DNA from: Pedobacter steynii
GTDB lineage: Bacteria; Bacteroidota; Bacteroidia; Sphingobacteriales; Sphingobacteriaceae
Assembly (NCBI RefSeq): GCF_001721645.1
Contig: NZ_CP017141.1
Span: forward strand, 1,612,001 to 1,676,000
DNA length: 64,000 nt
Reading direction: 5' to 3'
The first letter of the stretch is position 1, and the number at the start of each line of letters is the position of its first letter. Below are positions 8,906 through 17,990 of the stretch, in pieces. Under the pieces are notes generated by a model. That model saw only the letters and a list, made by a program, of their open reading frames with translations. It had not been told where the DNA came from and ran no database searches. Made by a program: the position numbers and the translations under genes.

Positions 8906-10175
8906 TTATATAGCAGCCGTATTGGTTTTGTTTACCGGCATTACTGCCCAGGCACAGGTTACGTCGCAATCCCCATATTCTGAATATGGACTAGGAAATG
9001 TAAAGCCAATGGTACTTCCGCAATTGCGGGCTATGGGTGGGATATCCAGTGGGGTTTTTAAACCAAATGGATATAATAATATCAATATGCTGAACCCTTC
9101 TACTTATTCCGGAATTAATATGGCTACAGTAGATATTGGCATGTCTGGTACTTTCACCCAATTGAAACAGGGAAGTCTGGCCGAAAAAAGTTTTAATGCT
9201 TCGTTAAATCATATTGCCCTTGCTTTTCCGATCAAAAGCGGTAAATCAGGGATTAGCTTTGGTTTAATGCCTTATACTCAGGTTGGTTATGAATATACCA
9301 AAACAGGAAAGGTGGATACCAGTAATTCTACGAGCATTTATTCCGGAGAAGGAGGATTATCAAAAGCTTATCTGGGTTTTGGTCAGCAAATCGGTGATCA
9401 TTTCAGAATCGGTGCAAACGTAGAATACATTTTTGGAAACCTGGTTAAGAGCAGTTCTATCGAATTGGAGAGGGCAGCAGCCAAGTATTCCAGAGAGCAG
9501 GATAAAAATAGTATTGGCGGAGTAAATTTCTCCTATGGTGCTCAATATGAAATCCCTTTGGGAACTAAAAAGAGAATTACTTTCGGGTATTCAGGATCTG
9601 CCTCTTCTTCAATCAACTCCAAAAGAACTTATCTGGCTAGTCAATACATTAGAAACGGAGAAGATGAAGGTAGCTTTATAGATACGCTTTCTTCGATTGA
9701 AGGAAAACAAACAAAATTGAAACTGCCATTGACACATAGTTTTGGATTTACCATTCAGAGAGATAATAAATGGTTATTCGGTGCCGATTACAGAATGGGT
9801 GGCTGGAAAAAATTAGCTATTGATGGTGTTAACCAGGGTCTACAGGATAGCTGGGGTGTTTCTGCCGGTGGGCAATATACTCCTGACATCAGCTCTATTG
9901 GTAGTTATTTTAAACGCGTAGACTACCGTCTGGGTTTTATGTACGACAAAACTTATATCCAGAGATCTGGTCAGGATATTAAACAACAGGCAATTACATT
10001 TGGATTTGGATTGCCATTGGCGCCATCAAGGTATTCAGTTTATAAATTGAACTTTACTACCGAAATCGGACAAAGGGGCACATTGACCAATGGCCTGGTA
10101 AAAGAAAATTATATTAACTTCCATATCGGCTTTACACTCAACGATACCTGGTTCGTTAAAAACAAACTTTATTAA
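8889..10175 (+). CDS. Outer membrane beta-barrel protein (FadL-like general type), function unknown
   Basis: A 428-residue exported protein. An upstream in-frame ATG exists at 8868, but a clean signal peptide (MYKKINYIAAVLVLF...AQAQ) begins at 8889, so that start was chosen. The mature part opens SPYSEYGLGN and has alternating aromatic strands, for example YLGFGQQIGDHFRIGANVEY and RVDYRLGFMYDKTYI, ending NDTWFVKNKLY. This fits a barrel of about 14 strands related to outer-membrane transport proteins. It is translationally linked to coaX and followed by the lptC gene, consistent with an envelope operon. Its cargo is unknown. Confidence 0.72.
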   Translation: MYKKINYIAAVLVLFTGITAQAQVTSQSPYSEYGLGNVKPMVLPQLRAMGGISSGVFKPNGYNNINMLNPSTYSGINMATVDIGMSGTFTQLKQGSLAEKSFNASLNHIALAFPIKSGKSGISFGLMPYTQVGYEYTKTGKVDTSNSTSIYSGEGGLSKAYLGFGQQIGDHFRIGANVEYIFGNLVKSSSIELERAAAKYSREQDKNSIGGVNFSYGAQYEIPLGTKKRITFGYSGSASSSINSKRTYLASQYIRNGEDEGSFIDTLSSIEGKQTKLKLPLTHSFGFTIQRDNKWLFGADYRMGGWKKLAIDGVNQGLQDSWGVSAGGQYTPDISSIGSYFKRVDYRLGFMYDKTYIQRSGQDIKQQAITFGFGLPLAPSRYSVYKLNFTTEIGQRGTLTNGLVKENYINFHIGFTLNDTWFVKNKLY

Positions 10176-10177
10176 CT

Positions 10178-10201
10178 GGCTCCGGGTTTAGGCCCGGAAC
10201 C
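10178..10201 (+). terminator. Weak hairpin after the outer membrane barrel gene
   Basis: GGCTCCGGG and CCCGGAACC can pair around a six-base loop with one G-T pair, starting three bases after the stop codon. There is no T-run after it, so it may be an mRNA 3'-end stabiliser or a leaky stop rather than a full terminator. Confidence 0.3.
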
Positions 10202-10220
10202 AAATTAAAATACAATCTGC

Positions 10221-10796
10221 ATGAAATCCCGGGGAATACTATCTGGTATAGTTGTACTTAGCTTATTTCAGCTTTGTTTAAGTTCCTGTGGAGAAGATGA
10301 CCTGAAAAAGGCTGCTCCCATATCAGCTAAGGACAAAATGATCCTGAACAGGGACCGTACGCTTGGGGTGGAAATCATCTATAGCGATTCGGCCAAAGTA
10401 CAGGCAAAAGGAACGGCACCCATTATGGATAAGATTACCCCGAAGAGCGGCGCTATTTATCAGGAGATGCCGGCCGGAGTAAAGATCAATTTTCTCAACG
10501 AGCAGATGGGCAACAAAGGCTCCGTGACTTCCGACTATGCCATCCAGAAAGAAAGCGAAAAACTGGTGATTTTCAGACGGAATGTGATCGTGGTAAACGA
10601 GCAGCTGACCTTCAATACCGAAGAACTGACCTGGGATCAGAATAAGAAGATGTTTTTCTCTCCAACAGGTGTGGTGACCAAGCCCGATGGGACCATGGTA
10701 AATGCCATAAACTTCAGTGCAACGGAAGATTTCAGCGTTTTTAAATTCGAAAAGGGATTTGGAGAGACCTATGTTGATAAAAAATTCGGGGAATAA
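10221..10796 (+). CDS. lptC: LPS export ABC transporter periplasmic protein LptC
   Basis: A 191-residue lipoprotein with a lipobox (LSSC, Cys22) in place of the transmembrane anchor of enterobacterial LptC. The LptC/OstA-like beta-jellyroll follows, with repeated short strands such as VKINFLNEQMGNKGSVTSDY and LTFNTEELTWDQNKKMFFSP. In the Lpt bridge, LptC passes lipopolysaccharide from the LptB2FG transporter to LptA. The lipid-anchored form is usual in Bacteroidota. It sits between an outer-membrane barrel and a periplasmic folding factor, which fits a lipopolysaccharide and outer-membrane biogenesis cluster. Confidence 0.85.
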   Translation: MKSRGILSGIVVLSLFQLCLSSCGEDDLKKAAPISAKDKMILNRDRTLGVEIIYSDSAKVQAKGTAPIMDKITPKSGAIYQEMPAGVKINFLNEQMGNKGSVTSDYAIQKESEKLVIFRRNVIVVNEQLTFNTEELTWDQNKKMFFSPTGVVTKPDGTMVNAINFSATEDFSVFKFEKGFGETYVDKKFGE

Positions 10797-10924
10797 CCGG
10801 CGGATTTAAAAGGCCATATTTCCTTAATTTTTAAATACTTAATCAAAAACAATTTAATATTTTCTTTTTTTCGCAAAAGTTGTATCTTGCGCCCTCTTAA
10901 AAAAGATTTATAAATAAGAATATT

Positions 10925-13021
10925 ATGGGATTAATGACATTTTTGCGGAATCGCGCAGGGTACATTTTGATCGGTGCCATCGGTTTTGCAATTGTTGCAT
11001 TTTTGGTTGGTGATGCAATTCAAGTAGGTAAGCCTTTCTGGGCCGAATCTCAGAAGGTTGTCGGATCAATTGATGGTGAAGAAATTAGCATTGATACTTT
11101 TGGTCCTAAAGTAGACCAGAGTTTAGCTCAGTTTAAACAGCAATATGGTGGTTCTGGAAATGCCCAGATGCAAGCTATGGCTGTAGACAATGTTTGGAAC
11201 GGAGAAGTAGCAAGCATTCTTTTAGGTAAAGAATATAGCCGCTTAGGTTTAAACGTTTCCAGTGATGAGTTATTTGACCTGATGCAAGGTGAGAATCCCA
11301 GCCCGCTGATTGTTCAGTATTTTGGTAATCCTCAAACTGGTCAGCTGAACCGTTCTGATGTGATCACTTCCCTTAAACAAAGGGCTAAAAATCCTCAGTT
11401 AAATCAACAATGGTCTTTGCTTGAAACTGAAATTACTAAACAGGCTTTACAGCAAAAATATGCCAACCTGGTTCGTAACTCTTTATACGTAACCACGCTG
11501 GAAGCAAATGATGAATACCTGAACCGTAACAAGCTGGCAAACTTCAAATATGTTGGCCTTGATTATGCTTCGATTCCTGATGCTAATGTAAAACCAACTG
11601 AAGCAGATTATTCTGATTATTATAACGCCAATAAAAAACGTTTTGAGAACCCTGCAGAGACACGTTCATTTGAATATGTATCTTTCAGCGTTAGCCCGAC
11701 TAAAGAAGACTCTCTTGCAGTGAAAACTCAGGTAGATAAACTGGCAGCGGATTTCAAAACTGCTCCAAATGATTCTTTATTTGCAGCACTAAACTCTGAT
11801 GTTAAAGTTCCTTATACTTATTTGAGTAAAGGTAAATTAGATCCGGCTGTTGACTCTGTAGTTTTCAATCTTCCTGCAGGTAGCTATTACGGACCTAAAT
11901 TTTCTGGTAACTCTTATAAACTAATCAAGGTAATTGATACCCGTTTTTCTCCGGACTCAGTAAAAGCAAGTCATATTCTTATTGACCCTACTAAATTGGG
12001 TGGTGTGGATAAAGCAAGAAAACTGGCTGATTCCCTGAAAACTCTGGTACAAGGTGGTGCGAACTTCGCAACCCTGGCTAAACAATATAGCGTTGACGGA
12101 TCAAAAGATAAAGGCGGTGACCTTGGTACTTTTACCCGTGGACAAATGGTTCCTGAATTTGAAAATGCTGCATTCGATGGTAAAGCCGGAGATCTTAAAG
12201 TAGTGACTTCACAATTCGGTGTGCACCTGATTAAAGTTGAAAAGCAAATCGGTTCTTCTAAAGTTGCTAAACTGGCATACGTAGAGAAAAGCCTTGCAGC
12301 AAGTAATAAAACTAAAGATGCAGCTTACAAAAAAGCCAGTGCTTTCTTAAGTGAGGTTAAAGACAATAACTTTAGCGAACTGGCACAGAAAAACAAATAC
12401 ACTGTAGGTGTAGCTGATAAAGTAACCGGATCGCAAGGTTTTGCTCCTGGTTTGGACAACCCGCGTCAGCTGATCCGTGATGCTTATGCAGCAGACAAAG
12501 GTGATGTGCTTAAAGAAATCTATCAGATGGATAATTCATTCGTGGTTGCCCGTGTAACAGGCATCAATCCTAAAGGTACATTACCATTGGAAGCAGTGAA
12601 GAAAGACATCGAGCCTTTGGTTCGTAATGCAGTAAAAGCAAAACAACTGACTGAAAAAATTAATGCGGCTTTACAAGGTGCAGGAAATATCGATCAGGTA
12701 GCTCAGAAATTAGGAAAACCGGTAGCACCAGTTCAGAACATGGTATTTGCTAACCCGATTATCCCTGGAGCAGCTCAGGAAAATAAACTGGTAGGTACCG
12801 TATTCGGTTCTCAGCCAGGAAAACTTTCTAAACCTGTAGATGGCGAACGTGGTGTGTATGTATTTACTGTGGATGGATTTAGTAATCCGGCTCCTCTGGC
12901 AAATACTTACAAGCAAAAAGAAGCAATGATGCAGGTAGCTGCTCAGCGTTCTTTAGGATCGGCATTCCAGGCATTGCAGGATAAGAGCAAGATAAAAGAC
13001 AATAGAGTGAAATTCTATTAA
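10925..13021 (+). CDS. PpiD/SurA-like periplasmic peptidyl-prolyl isomerase
   Basis: A 698-residue membrane-anchored chaperone. One N-terminal transmembrane helix (about residues 12-30, GYILIGAIGFAIVAFLVGD) is followed by a SurA-N-like chaperone region (about 35-250). A parvulin domain lies at about 345-440, with ASHILI near its start, GGDLGTF in the middle and QFGVHLIKV at the end. A long C-terminal region (450-698) includes a possible second, degenerate parvulin-like unit. The order TM, SurA-N, rotamase is that of PpiD, which assists folding of outer-membrane and periplasmic proteins. The gene is alone, with a clear terminator behind it. Confidence 0.88.
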   Translation: MGLMTFLRNRAGYILIGAIGFAIVAFLVGDAIQVGKPFWAESQKVVGSIDGEEISIDTFGPKVDQSLAQFKQQYGGSGNAQMQAMAVDNVWNGEVASILLGKEYSRLGLNVSSDELFDLMQGENPSPLIVQYFGNPQTGQLNRSDVITSLKQRAKNPQLNQQWSLLETEITKQALQQKYANLVRNSLYVTTLEANDEYLNRNKLANFKYVGLDYASIPDANVKPTEADYSDYYNANKKRFENPAETRSFEYVSFSVSPTKEDSLAVKTQVDKLAADFKTAPNDSLFAALNSDVKVPYTYLSKGKLDPAVDSVVFNLPAGSYYGPKFSGNSYKLIKVIDTRFSPDSVKASHILIDPTKLGGVDKARKLADSLKTLVQGGANFATLAKQYSVDGSKDKGGDLGTFTRGQMVPEFENAAFDGKAGDLKVVTSQFGVHLIKVEKQIGSSKVAKLAYVEKSLAASNKTKDAAYKKASAFLSEVKDNNFSELAQKNKYTVGVADKVTGSQGFAPGLDNPRQLIRDAYAADKGDVLKEIYQMDNSFVVARVTGINPKGTLPLEAVKKDIEPLVRNAVKAKQLTEKINAALQGAGNIDQVAQKLGKPVAPVQNMVFANPIIPGAAQENKLVGTVFGSQPGKLSKPVDGERGVYVFTVDGFSNPAPLANTYKQKEAMMQVAAQRSLGSAFQALQDKSKIKDNRVKFY

Positions 13022-13042
13022 TCTTATTTTACGTAATTTTGT

Positions 13043-13075
13043 AACCGGAAGTATTATCGCTTCCGGTTTTTTTAT
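13043..13075 (+). terminator. Intrinsic terminator after the PpiD-like gene
   Basis: AACCGGAAG pairs perfectly with CTTCCGGTT across an eight-base loop and is followed by a run of T residues. It sits 22 bp past the stop codon. Confidence 0.88.
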
Positions 13076-13085
13076 TTTAATAACC

Positions 13086-13601
13086 ATGGACATTCAGGAG
13101 AACTTCGTTAATAAAGTAGCTGCAAGTGGCTTGATCACGTTAAATCTGGAAGAATATTATCATACCGGAGAAAGGGTTGTTTACGACATTAAGGATAACC
13201 TTTTTCATGGCTTGATGCTGAGAGAAAAAGATTTCAGAGAGTTTATAAAAACACATGACTGGGCCGGATATACCGGAAAAAATATAGCTGTTATCTGTAG
13301 TGCAGATGCCATTGTGCCAACATGGGCTTATATGCTGCTGGCCAATAAATTAAAACCTTATGCAAATGAGGTAGTTTTTGGTAGCTTAGAGACGCTGGAA
13401 TCGGTACTTTTCACTAAAGCACTTGCAAAGATAGATCTGAATGCATTTGCCGGAGAAAGAGTCGTGGTAAAAGGATGCGCTGACATTGAGGTGCCCGTTT
13501 CTGCCTATGTGGAAATTACTAGCCTGTTGACGCCCGTTGTAAAAAGTATAATGTATGGTGAGCCTTGCTCTACCGTCCCGATTTATAAGCGAAAGGATTA
13601 A
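13086..13601 (+). CDS. DUF2480 family protein
   Basis: A 171-residue soluble protein. The pattern VAASGLITLNLEEYYHTGERVVYDIKDNLFHGLMLREKDFR, quoted here only by its ends (VAASGLITLNLEEYY and GLMLREKDFR), matches DUF2480, a short Bacteroidota family of unknown role. Conserved features include the DWAGYTGKNIAVICSADAIV block (residues 58-77) and VVVKGCADIEVP near 141-152, with a Cys in each. Length agrees with the family. It is 30 bp ahead of the DUF3108 gene on the same strand. Bacteroidota genomes often place DUF2480, DUF3108 and DUF3109 genes together, suggesting a shared but unknown function. Confidence 0.78.
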   Translation: MDIQENFVNKVAASGLITLNLEEYYHTGERVVYDIKDNLFHGLMLREKDFREFIKTHDWAGYTGKNIAVICSADAIVPTWAYMLLANKLKPYANEVVFGSLETLESVLFTKALAKIDLNAFAGERVVVKGCADIEVPVSAYVEITSLLTPVVKSIMYGEPCSTVPIYKRKD

Positions 13602-13631
13602 GTTTGGATTGTTTTTTGTTTTAACCCTGAT

Positions 13632-14408
13632 ATGAAGAAATCATTATTGATCGTCATTATTGCATTACTAAGTTTCAGGGGGTTGGCCCAGGAGCTTCCT
13701 TTTGTTAAAGAGCCTGTGTTTCAAGTGGGAGAAGTGCTTAAGTATAAATTGAGATATGGCTTTATCACCGCGGCAGAAGGAACATTGAAAGTCCTGGATT
13801 CAGATCTTAAATTCGATGGTAAACCTACTTTCAGATTATCGGTGGATGGAGTGACCTCCGGAACATTTGATGTCTTTTATAAAATAAGAGACCATTATGA
13901 TTCTTATATTGATAAAGTAAATCTTAAACCTTATTTCTATCAGGAAAATATCCGGGAAGGAAGTTACCGCAGGGAGGATAAAGCAAGGTTTCATCAGGGA
14001 GACCGCAAGGTGGTGGCCACAAAAGGAACTTTTAACACACCAACCGGTCAGACTTTTGATCTGGTATCTACCTATTACTTTGCCAGAAGCCTGGATATCT
14101 CGAAGATGAATACCGGAGATAAAGTGAAAGTGAATTACTTTTTGGGTGATGAGATCAATCAGCTGGAAATTGAATTTGTAGGACGCGAAACGGTCAAAAC
14201 AAAAATGGGTAAAATCAGGTGTTTGAAATTTAGTCCTTCTATTAAGCCTGGACGGATTTTTAGAAAAGACAGTAAATTATACCTGTGGATTACTGATGAT
14301 GGCAACAGGGTGCCTGTAAAGGCCCAGGTGGAAATCTTAGTGGGTGCAGTGACCATGGAAATTAAATCAGCCGATGGATTAAAGTATCCTTTGGCTATAG
14401 TAAAATAA
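13632..14408 (+). CDS. DUF3108 domain exported protein
   Basis: A 258-residue protein with a signal peptide (MKKSLLIVIIALLSFRGLAQ, cleavage near residue 20) and a DUF3108 domain starting at FQVGEVLKYKLRYGFITAAE. This is followed by a lipid-binding-like beta-rich fold with FRLSVDGVTSGTFDVFYKI and ending VEILVGAVTMEIKS. DUF3108 proteins are periplasmic or surface proteins of unknown activity, structurally related to LolA-type lipoprotein carriers, so a lipid-related role is possible but unproven. It is 30 bp behind the DUF2480 gene and 5 bp ahead of the DUF3109 gene. Confidence 0.8.
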   Translation: MKKSLLIVIIALLSFRGLAQELPFVKEPVFQVGEVLKYKLRYGFITAAEGTLKVLDSDLKFDGKPTFRLSVDGVTSGTFDVFYKIRDHYDSYIDKVNLKPYFYQENIREGSYRREDKARFHQGDRKVVATKGTFNTPTGQTFDLVSTYYFARSLDISKMNTGDKVKVNYFLGDEINQLEIEFVGRETVKTKMGKIRCLKFSPSIKPGRIFRKDSKLYLWITDDGNRVPVKAQVEILVGAVTMEIKSADGLKYPLAIVK

Positions 14409-14413
14409 AAAAG

Positions 14414-14995
14414 ATGATAGAAGTACAGAATACACTCGTGCATGAGGACCTGATCAGCGAAAGCTTTGTCTGTAACCTCAACAAGTGTAAGGGCATTTGC
14501 TGTGTAGAGGGAGATGCAGGAGCACCATTGGATGTAGCGGAAACGGCAATCCTGAGGGATATTTATCCCAAAATCCAACACCTGCTGGAAGAGAAAGGAA
14601 TCAAGGCAATCGAAGAACAGGGAACTTCTGTTGTCGATGCTGATGGCGACCTGACCACGCCTTGTGTGGATGGAAATAAGGAATGTGCCTACGTAACTTT
14701 TGAAAATGGAATTACTAAATGCGGAATAGAAAAAGGATATGAACTTGGATTGGTAGACTGGCAGAAGCCGATTTCCTGTCATTTATATCCGATCAGGGTA
14801 ACGCAGTATCCGGAGTTTGAAGTATTGAATTACGACAGATGGCACATCTGTCATGATGCCTGTACCTTCGGAAGGGAATTAAAAGTTCCGGTATATCAGT
14901 TTTTAAAAGGGCCACTCATCAGAAAATATGGTGCAGAATGGTATGCTGAGCTGGAAAACAGCGTGTCCTTAAAAAAGGAAGAAGAGCAGGGATAA
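14414..14995 (+). CDS. DUF3109 family Cys-rich protein
   Basis: A 193-residue cytoplasmic protein with many ordered cysteines. CNLNKCKGICC lies at about residues 20-30, PCVDGNKEC in the middle, then single Cys in ITKCGIEKGY and ISCHLYPIR, and finally HICHDACTFG near 145-154. The family is DUF3109, related in its cysteine pattern to the YkgJ-type zinc/iron-chelating group, so metal binding is likely. Activity is unknown. The gene is tightly linked to the DUF3108 gene (5-bp gap) and ends 33 bp before rfbA. Confidence 0.82.
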   Translation: MIEVQNTLVHEDLISESFVCNLNKCKGICCVEGDAGAPLDVAETAILRDIYPKIQHLLEEKGIKAIEEQGTSVVDADGDLTTPCVDGNKECAYVTFENGITKCGIEKGYELGLVDWQKPISCHLYPIRVTQYPEFEVLNYDRWHICHDACTFGRELKVPVYQFLKGPLIRKYGAEWYAELENSVSLKKEEEQG

Positions 14996-15028
14996 ACGAT
15001 AAATGATTACAAATCAAACCCAAATAAA

Positions 15029-15889
15029 TTGAAAGGAATAATTTTAGCAGGGGGAAGCGGTACAAGGTTGCACCCATTAACCCTAGTAATGAGTAAGCAG
15101 ATGATGCCTGTATACGATAAGCCGATGATTTATTATCCGCTGTCGACTTTAATGCTGGCAGGAATCAGAGAGATCCTGATCATTTCTACCCCACATGATC
15201 TTCCGAATTTCAAGAAACTTTTAGGAGATGGAAAAGCTTTAGGTTGTGAATTCTCGTATGCTGAACAGGCTGATCCGAATGGACTGGCGCAGGCTTTTGT
15301 AATCGGTGCCGATTTTATTGGTAAAGATAAAGTAGCCCTGGTATTGGGTGATAATATCTTTTACGGAGATGGGATGGCAAAGCTGTTACAAGCCAGCTCT
15401 GATCCGGATGGTGGTGTAGTTTTCGCTTACCGCGTATCAGATCCGGAACGTTATGGAGTGGTTGAATTTGATGAACATAACCAGGCGGTATCCATAGAAG
15501 AGAAGCCGCTGGAACCCAAATCAGATTATGCGGTTCCCGGACTGTATTTTTACGACAACAGTGTGGTAGAAATTGCTAAAAATATTAAACCTTCGGCACG
15601 TGGGGAGTATGAGATTACAGATGTAAATAAGGTCTATCTGGAGCAGGGCCGACTGAAAGTAGGGGTGTTGAGCAGAGGAACAGCCTGGTTGGATACCGGA
15701 ACTTTTGCTTCTCTAATGCAGGCCGGTCAGTTTGTGCAGGTAATCGAAGAACGTCAGGGATTAAAAATCGGATGTATCGAAGAGGTGGCTTACCGGATGG
15801 GCTTTATTAATAAAGAACAGCTTCGTGAAGTAGCAACACCATTGGTGAAAAGTGGATATGGGGCTTATCTGTTGAAGATTTTAAAGTAA
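15029..15889 (+). CDS. rfbA: Glucose-1-phosphate thymidylyltransferase
   Basis: Makes dTDP-glucose from glucose-1-phosphate and dTTP, the entry to dTDP-rhamnose and related sugars. The 286-residue protein shows the nucleotidyltransferase signature [16 protein letters not shown], the sugar-binding [24 protein letters not shown] and [13 protein letters not shown]. It ends close to the usual length of about 290. The start is TTG at 15029: the conserved core begins at residue 2 and no ATG lies between the upstream stop and this point. Here rfbA stands alone; rfbB, rfbC and rfbD are not in the window. Confidence 0.94.
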   Translation: MKGIILAGGSGTRLHPLTLVMSKQMMPVYDKPMIYYPLSTLMLAGIREILIISTPHDLPNFKKLLGDGKALGCEFSYAEQADPNGLAQAFVIGADFIGKDKVALVLGDNIFYGDGMAKLLQASSDPDGGVVFAYRVSDPERYGVVEFDEHNQAVSIEEKPLEPKSDYAVPGLYFYDNSVVEIAKNIKPSARGEYEITDVNKVYLEQGRLKVGVLSRGTAWLDTGTFASLMQAGQFVQVIEERQGLKIGCIEEVAYRMGFINKEQLREVATPLVKSGYGAYLLKILK

Positions 15890-15906
15890 GCAGAAAAAAT
15901 ATAAAG

Positions 15907-15942
15907 AAACCCTGGTAATGATTGTTCATGCCAGGGTTTTTT
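15907..15942 (+). terminator. Intrinsic terminator between rfbA and the convergent AraC gene
   Basis: AAACCCTGG and CCAGGGTTT pair around a 15-base loop, followed by a T-run on the plus strand. An A-rich stretch just upstream means it may also work, less strongly, for the minus-strand AraC gene. Confidence 0.8.
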
Positions 15943-15947
15943 GTTGC

Positions 15948-16769
15948 TTAATTTTTGTTAAGATTGCGCTCCGGCAATTGAGTTGGCGCGTAACCGAACT
16001 GCTTTTTGAAGATAAAAGAGAAATGGGATAAGTTTTCAAAGCCGACTTCAAATATGACCTCAGTTGGTTTTTTGCGCTTTTCACTAATCATGTAGTGGGC
16101 CAGTTCTAAGCGTCTTTGGGTAAGCCATTTTTGAGGCGTTGTGTTGTAGGTCTTTTTAAAATCTCGCTTAAAAGTGGTAATGCTTCTGCCTGTGAGGTAT
16201 CCAAATTTCTCCATCGTCATATTGAACATGTAATTCTTTTCCATGAACCTGGCCAGATCAACTTTACCGGGTTCTTCAAAGTTTGCCAGTATGCCATCAA
16301 TTCCAGGATCGATAGCTCTCAGGATGCTGATGGCCTCTGTAATTTTTAGGGCGGCAATATGTTCAGGAAGTTCTTCCATCTCAAAATATGGTATTAATGA
16401 GCTAAGGCAACTTTCCAGTAGCGGGTGACTATTGAAACTGCAGATTTTAGGAATTGGTGTAATGCTGGTCGTAATTTTGATATTCGCGTAAAAATCACGG
16501 AGTGTTTTTGCCGATAAAAGCATCACAACAGTTTTATGTGGCATCCCATCTTTTGGAAAGTTGATGATCGTGGCGGGCTGATTTCTTGGGATTAAAAATA
16601 TATCGCCCGTTTTAAAGCGATGACTTTCTTCTGCCTGAACGATTTTTGTTTCGCCTGAAATGAACCAGATCAGCATATGATGGTCAAATATAATGTCCGA
16701 CTTGAAAAGCTTGTCCTCATAACAGGAAAGCTTAATGTCGGGCGTAATGTATTTCGAGGTGTGCTCCAT
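15948..16769 (-). CDS. AraC family transcriptional regulator
   Basis: A 273-residue regulator with an N-terminal cupin-like sensor (about residues 20-100, including HMLIWFISGETKIV and GDIFLIPRNQPATI). The C-terminal double helix-turn-helix of the AraC/XylS family spans about residues 170-268, with RSITTFKRDFKKTYNTTPQK and the diagnostic second motif VIFEVGFENLSHFSFIFKKQFG. The gene lies 92 bp behind an SDR gene on the same strand. The SDR promoter carries tandem direct repeats typical of AraC-type sites, so that gene is its most likely target. The effector is unknown. Confidence 0.9.
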   Translation of the reverse strand: MEHTSKYITPDIKLSCYEDKLFKSDIIFDHHMLIWFISGETKIVQAEESHRFKTGDIFLIPRNQPATIINFPKDGMPHKTVVMLLSAKTLRDFYANIKITTSITPIPKICSFNSHPLLESCLSSLIPYFEMEELPEHIAALKITEAISILRAIDPGIDGILANFEEPGKVDLARFMEKNYMFNMTMEKFGYLTGRSITTFKRDFKKTYNTTPQKWLTQRRLELAHYMISEKRKKPTEVIFEVGFENLSHFSFIFKKQFGYAPTQLPERNLNKN

Positions 16770-16861
16770 TAACCTGGTTTATGATTTGTAAGATTGAAAA
16801 TACAACAGTTTATTCGATGTCCAAAATTGCTTTTCTTATAGTAAGTGGAATTTGAGAAATG

Positions 16862-17881
16862 TTACTGGGTAAGGAAGGTAGTCCCGGTCATTTTCTCACT
16901 TAATGTCCACAGCTTTTTGGCATTATTCTCGTCCAGGGAATAAGGTTGAACGCCACGTAAGGTCCAGGGCTCATCGTATCTGTGTTCAATATTTCCGAGG
17001 TCAAGTTCGGCGATATCCGAGTCTTCACAGTAGACCCCTCCGATGGTATTTAGCGCAGGACTTACAGCGCACCAGATGGTTGTGGCTGCACCCTGCGGAA
17101 TTGTTTTTAATTTACGGGCAACTTCCTGTTTAATGACCCCATCGGCATCATAAGTGCCCATTTGCTGAAACAGGGCTATAGGTTCTTCCCTGCCGAGATC
17201 AGTGCCATAAATAGAGCCCGGATGCAAAGAATATGCCCTTATATTGAACTCCAGACCACGATTGTCGAGCTCAAGGGCGAATAGGTTACTTGCCGTTTTC
17301 GATTGTCCGTACCCTAGTAAGGTCTCATATTCGCGTTGTTCAAAATTTGGATCATCGAAGTCAAAGGCTGACATTTGATGACCAAAAGAGGAGACGTTGA
17401 TCACCCTGGCACCATTTGCTTTTTTAAGAGCAGGCCATAACCTCGCGGCAAGTTGAAACTGTCCGAGGTGATTGGTGGCCAATTGTGATTCTATACCACG
17501 GCTATCTCTGCGTAATGGTACCCACATAATTCCCGCATTGTTGATCAGCAAGTCAAGTGGTCTGCCTGATGCAAGGAACTTTTCCGCAAAAGCATCAATG
17601 GATTCCGGATTGATCAGATCCATTGTCTCCAACTCTACATTGGCAATACCTCGCAGGTTTTTCTTTGCTTTTTCCATATCCCTTGCCGGAACAATCACCG
17701 TTGCTCCTGCTGCTGAAAGGATTTTAGTTGTTTCCAGGCCAATGCCTGCATTACCACCTGTTACGATAGCCGTTTTTCCGTTGAGGTGGATGCCTTTGAT
17801 CACCTCAGCTGCTGTTGATGTGGCGTTAAACCCTGAACCAATCGGTTGTTGTAACGCACCTTGATAATTATTCTTTTTCAT
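16862..17881 (-). CDS. Short-chain dehydrogenase/reductase (retinol-dehydrogenase-like)
   Basis: A 339-residue NAD(P)-dependent oxidoreductase. It shows TGGNAGIG (cofactor loop, about residues 38-45), LLINNAGIMWVP (NNAG), INVSS (catalytic Ser) and YGQSK (catalytic Tyr-Lys). An N-terminal extension of about 30 residues precedes the Rossmann core. It resembles the long SDRs annotated as retinol dehydrogenase or LPOR-like proteins. ATG 17881 was chosen over an upstream TTG or ATG-like start because promoter and operator elements abut it. It is probably co-regulated with, or controlled by, the AraC gene behind it. Substrate unknown. Confidence 0.85.
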   Translation of the reverse strand: MKKNNYQGALQQPIGSGFNATSTAAEVIKGIHLNGKTAIVTGGNAGIGLETTKILSAAGATVIVPARDMEKAKKNLRGIANVELETMDLINPESIDAFAEKFLASGRPLDLLINNAGIMWVPLRRDSRGIESQLATNHLGQFQLAARLWPALKKANGARVINVSSFGHQMSAFDFDDPNFEQREYETLLGYGQSKTASNLFALELDNRGLEFNIRAYSLHPGSIYGTDLGREEPIALFQQMGTYDADGVIKQEVARKLKTIPQGAATTIWCAVSPALNTIGGVYCEDSDIAELDLGNIEHRYDEPWTLRGVQPYSLDENNAKKLWTLSEKMTGTTFLTQ

Positions 17882-17910
17882 GTCAACTTTATTTTGTTGA
17901 CACAAAAGTA
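17881..17910 (-). promoter_or_regulatory. SDR promoter -7 box and overlapping inverted repeat
   Basis: On the minus strand, TACTTTTG (17903-17910) fits TAnnTTTG. Directly downstream lies the perfect inverted repeat TGTCAAC-N8-GTTGACA (17881-17902), covering the expected transcription start and touching the SDR start codon. No TTG is present at the -33 position, as expected of an activator-dependent promoter. Confidence 0.5.
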
Positions 17911-17930
17911 GAGGAGATTAAACTGATCGG

Positions 17931-17973
17931 CTTTGTTTTAAAGACCTATTTTACTTTGTTTTAAGGACTATTT
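17931..17973 (-). repeat. Tandem direct repeat upstream of the SDR promoter, possible AraC-type activator sites
   Basis: Two copies read CTTTGTTTTAAAGACCTATT and CTTTGTTTTAAGGACTATTT on the plus strand, with a 23-bp period. They begin 20 bp upstream of the -7 box and cover the missing -33 region. Paired direct repeats about two helical turns apart next to the promoter are typical for AraC-family activators. The factor itself is inferred. Confidence 0.5.
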
Positions 17974-17990
17974 GAGTAATTTTTTATTGG

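Noticed and set aside
14159..14782. 207-codon minus-strand frame opposite the DUF3108 and DUF3109 genes
   Set aside because: It lies wholly inside two well-supported plus-strand genes and its sequence has no family pattern, so it is an antisense shadow.
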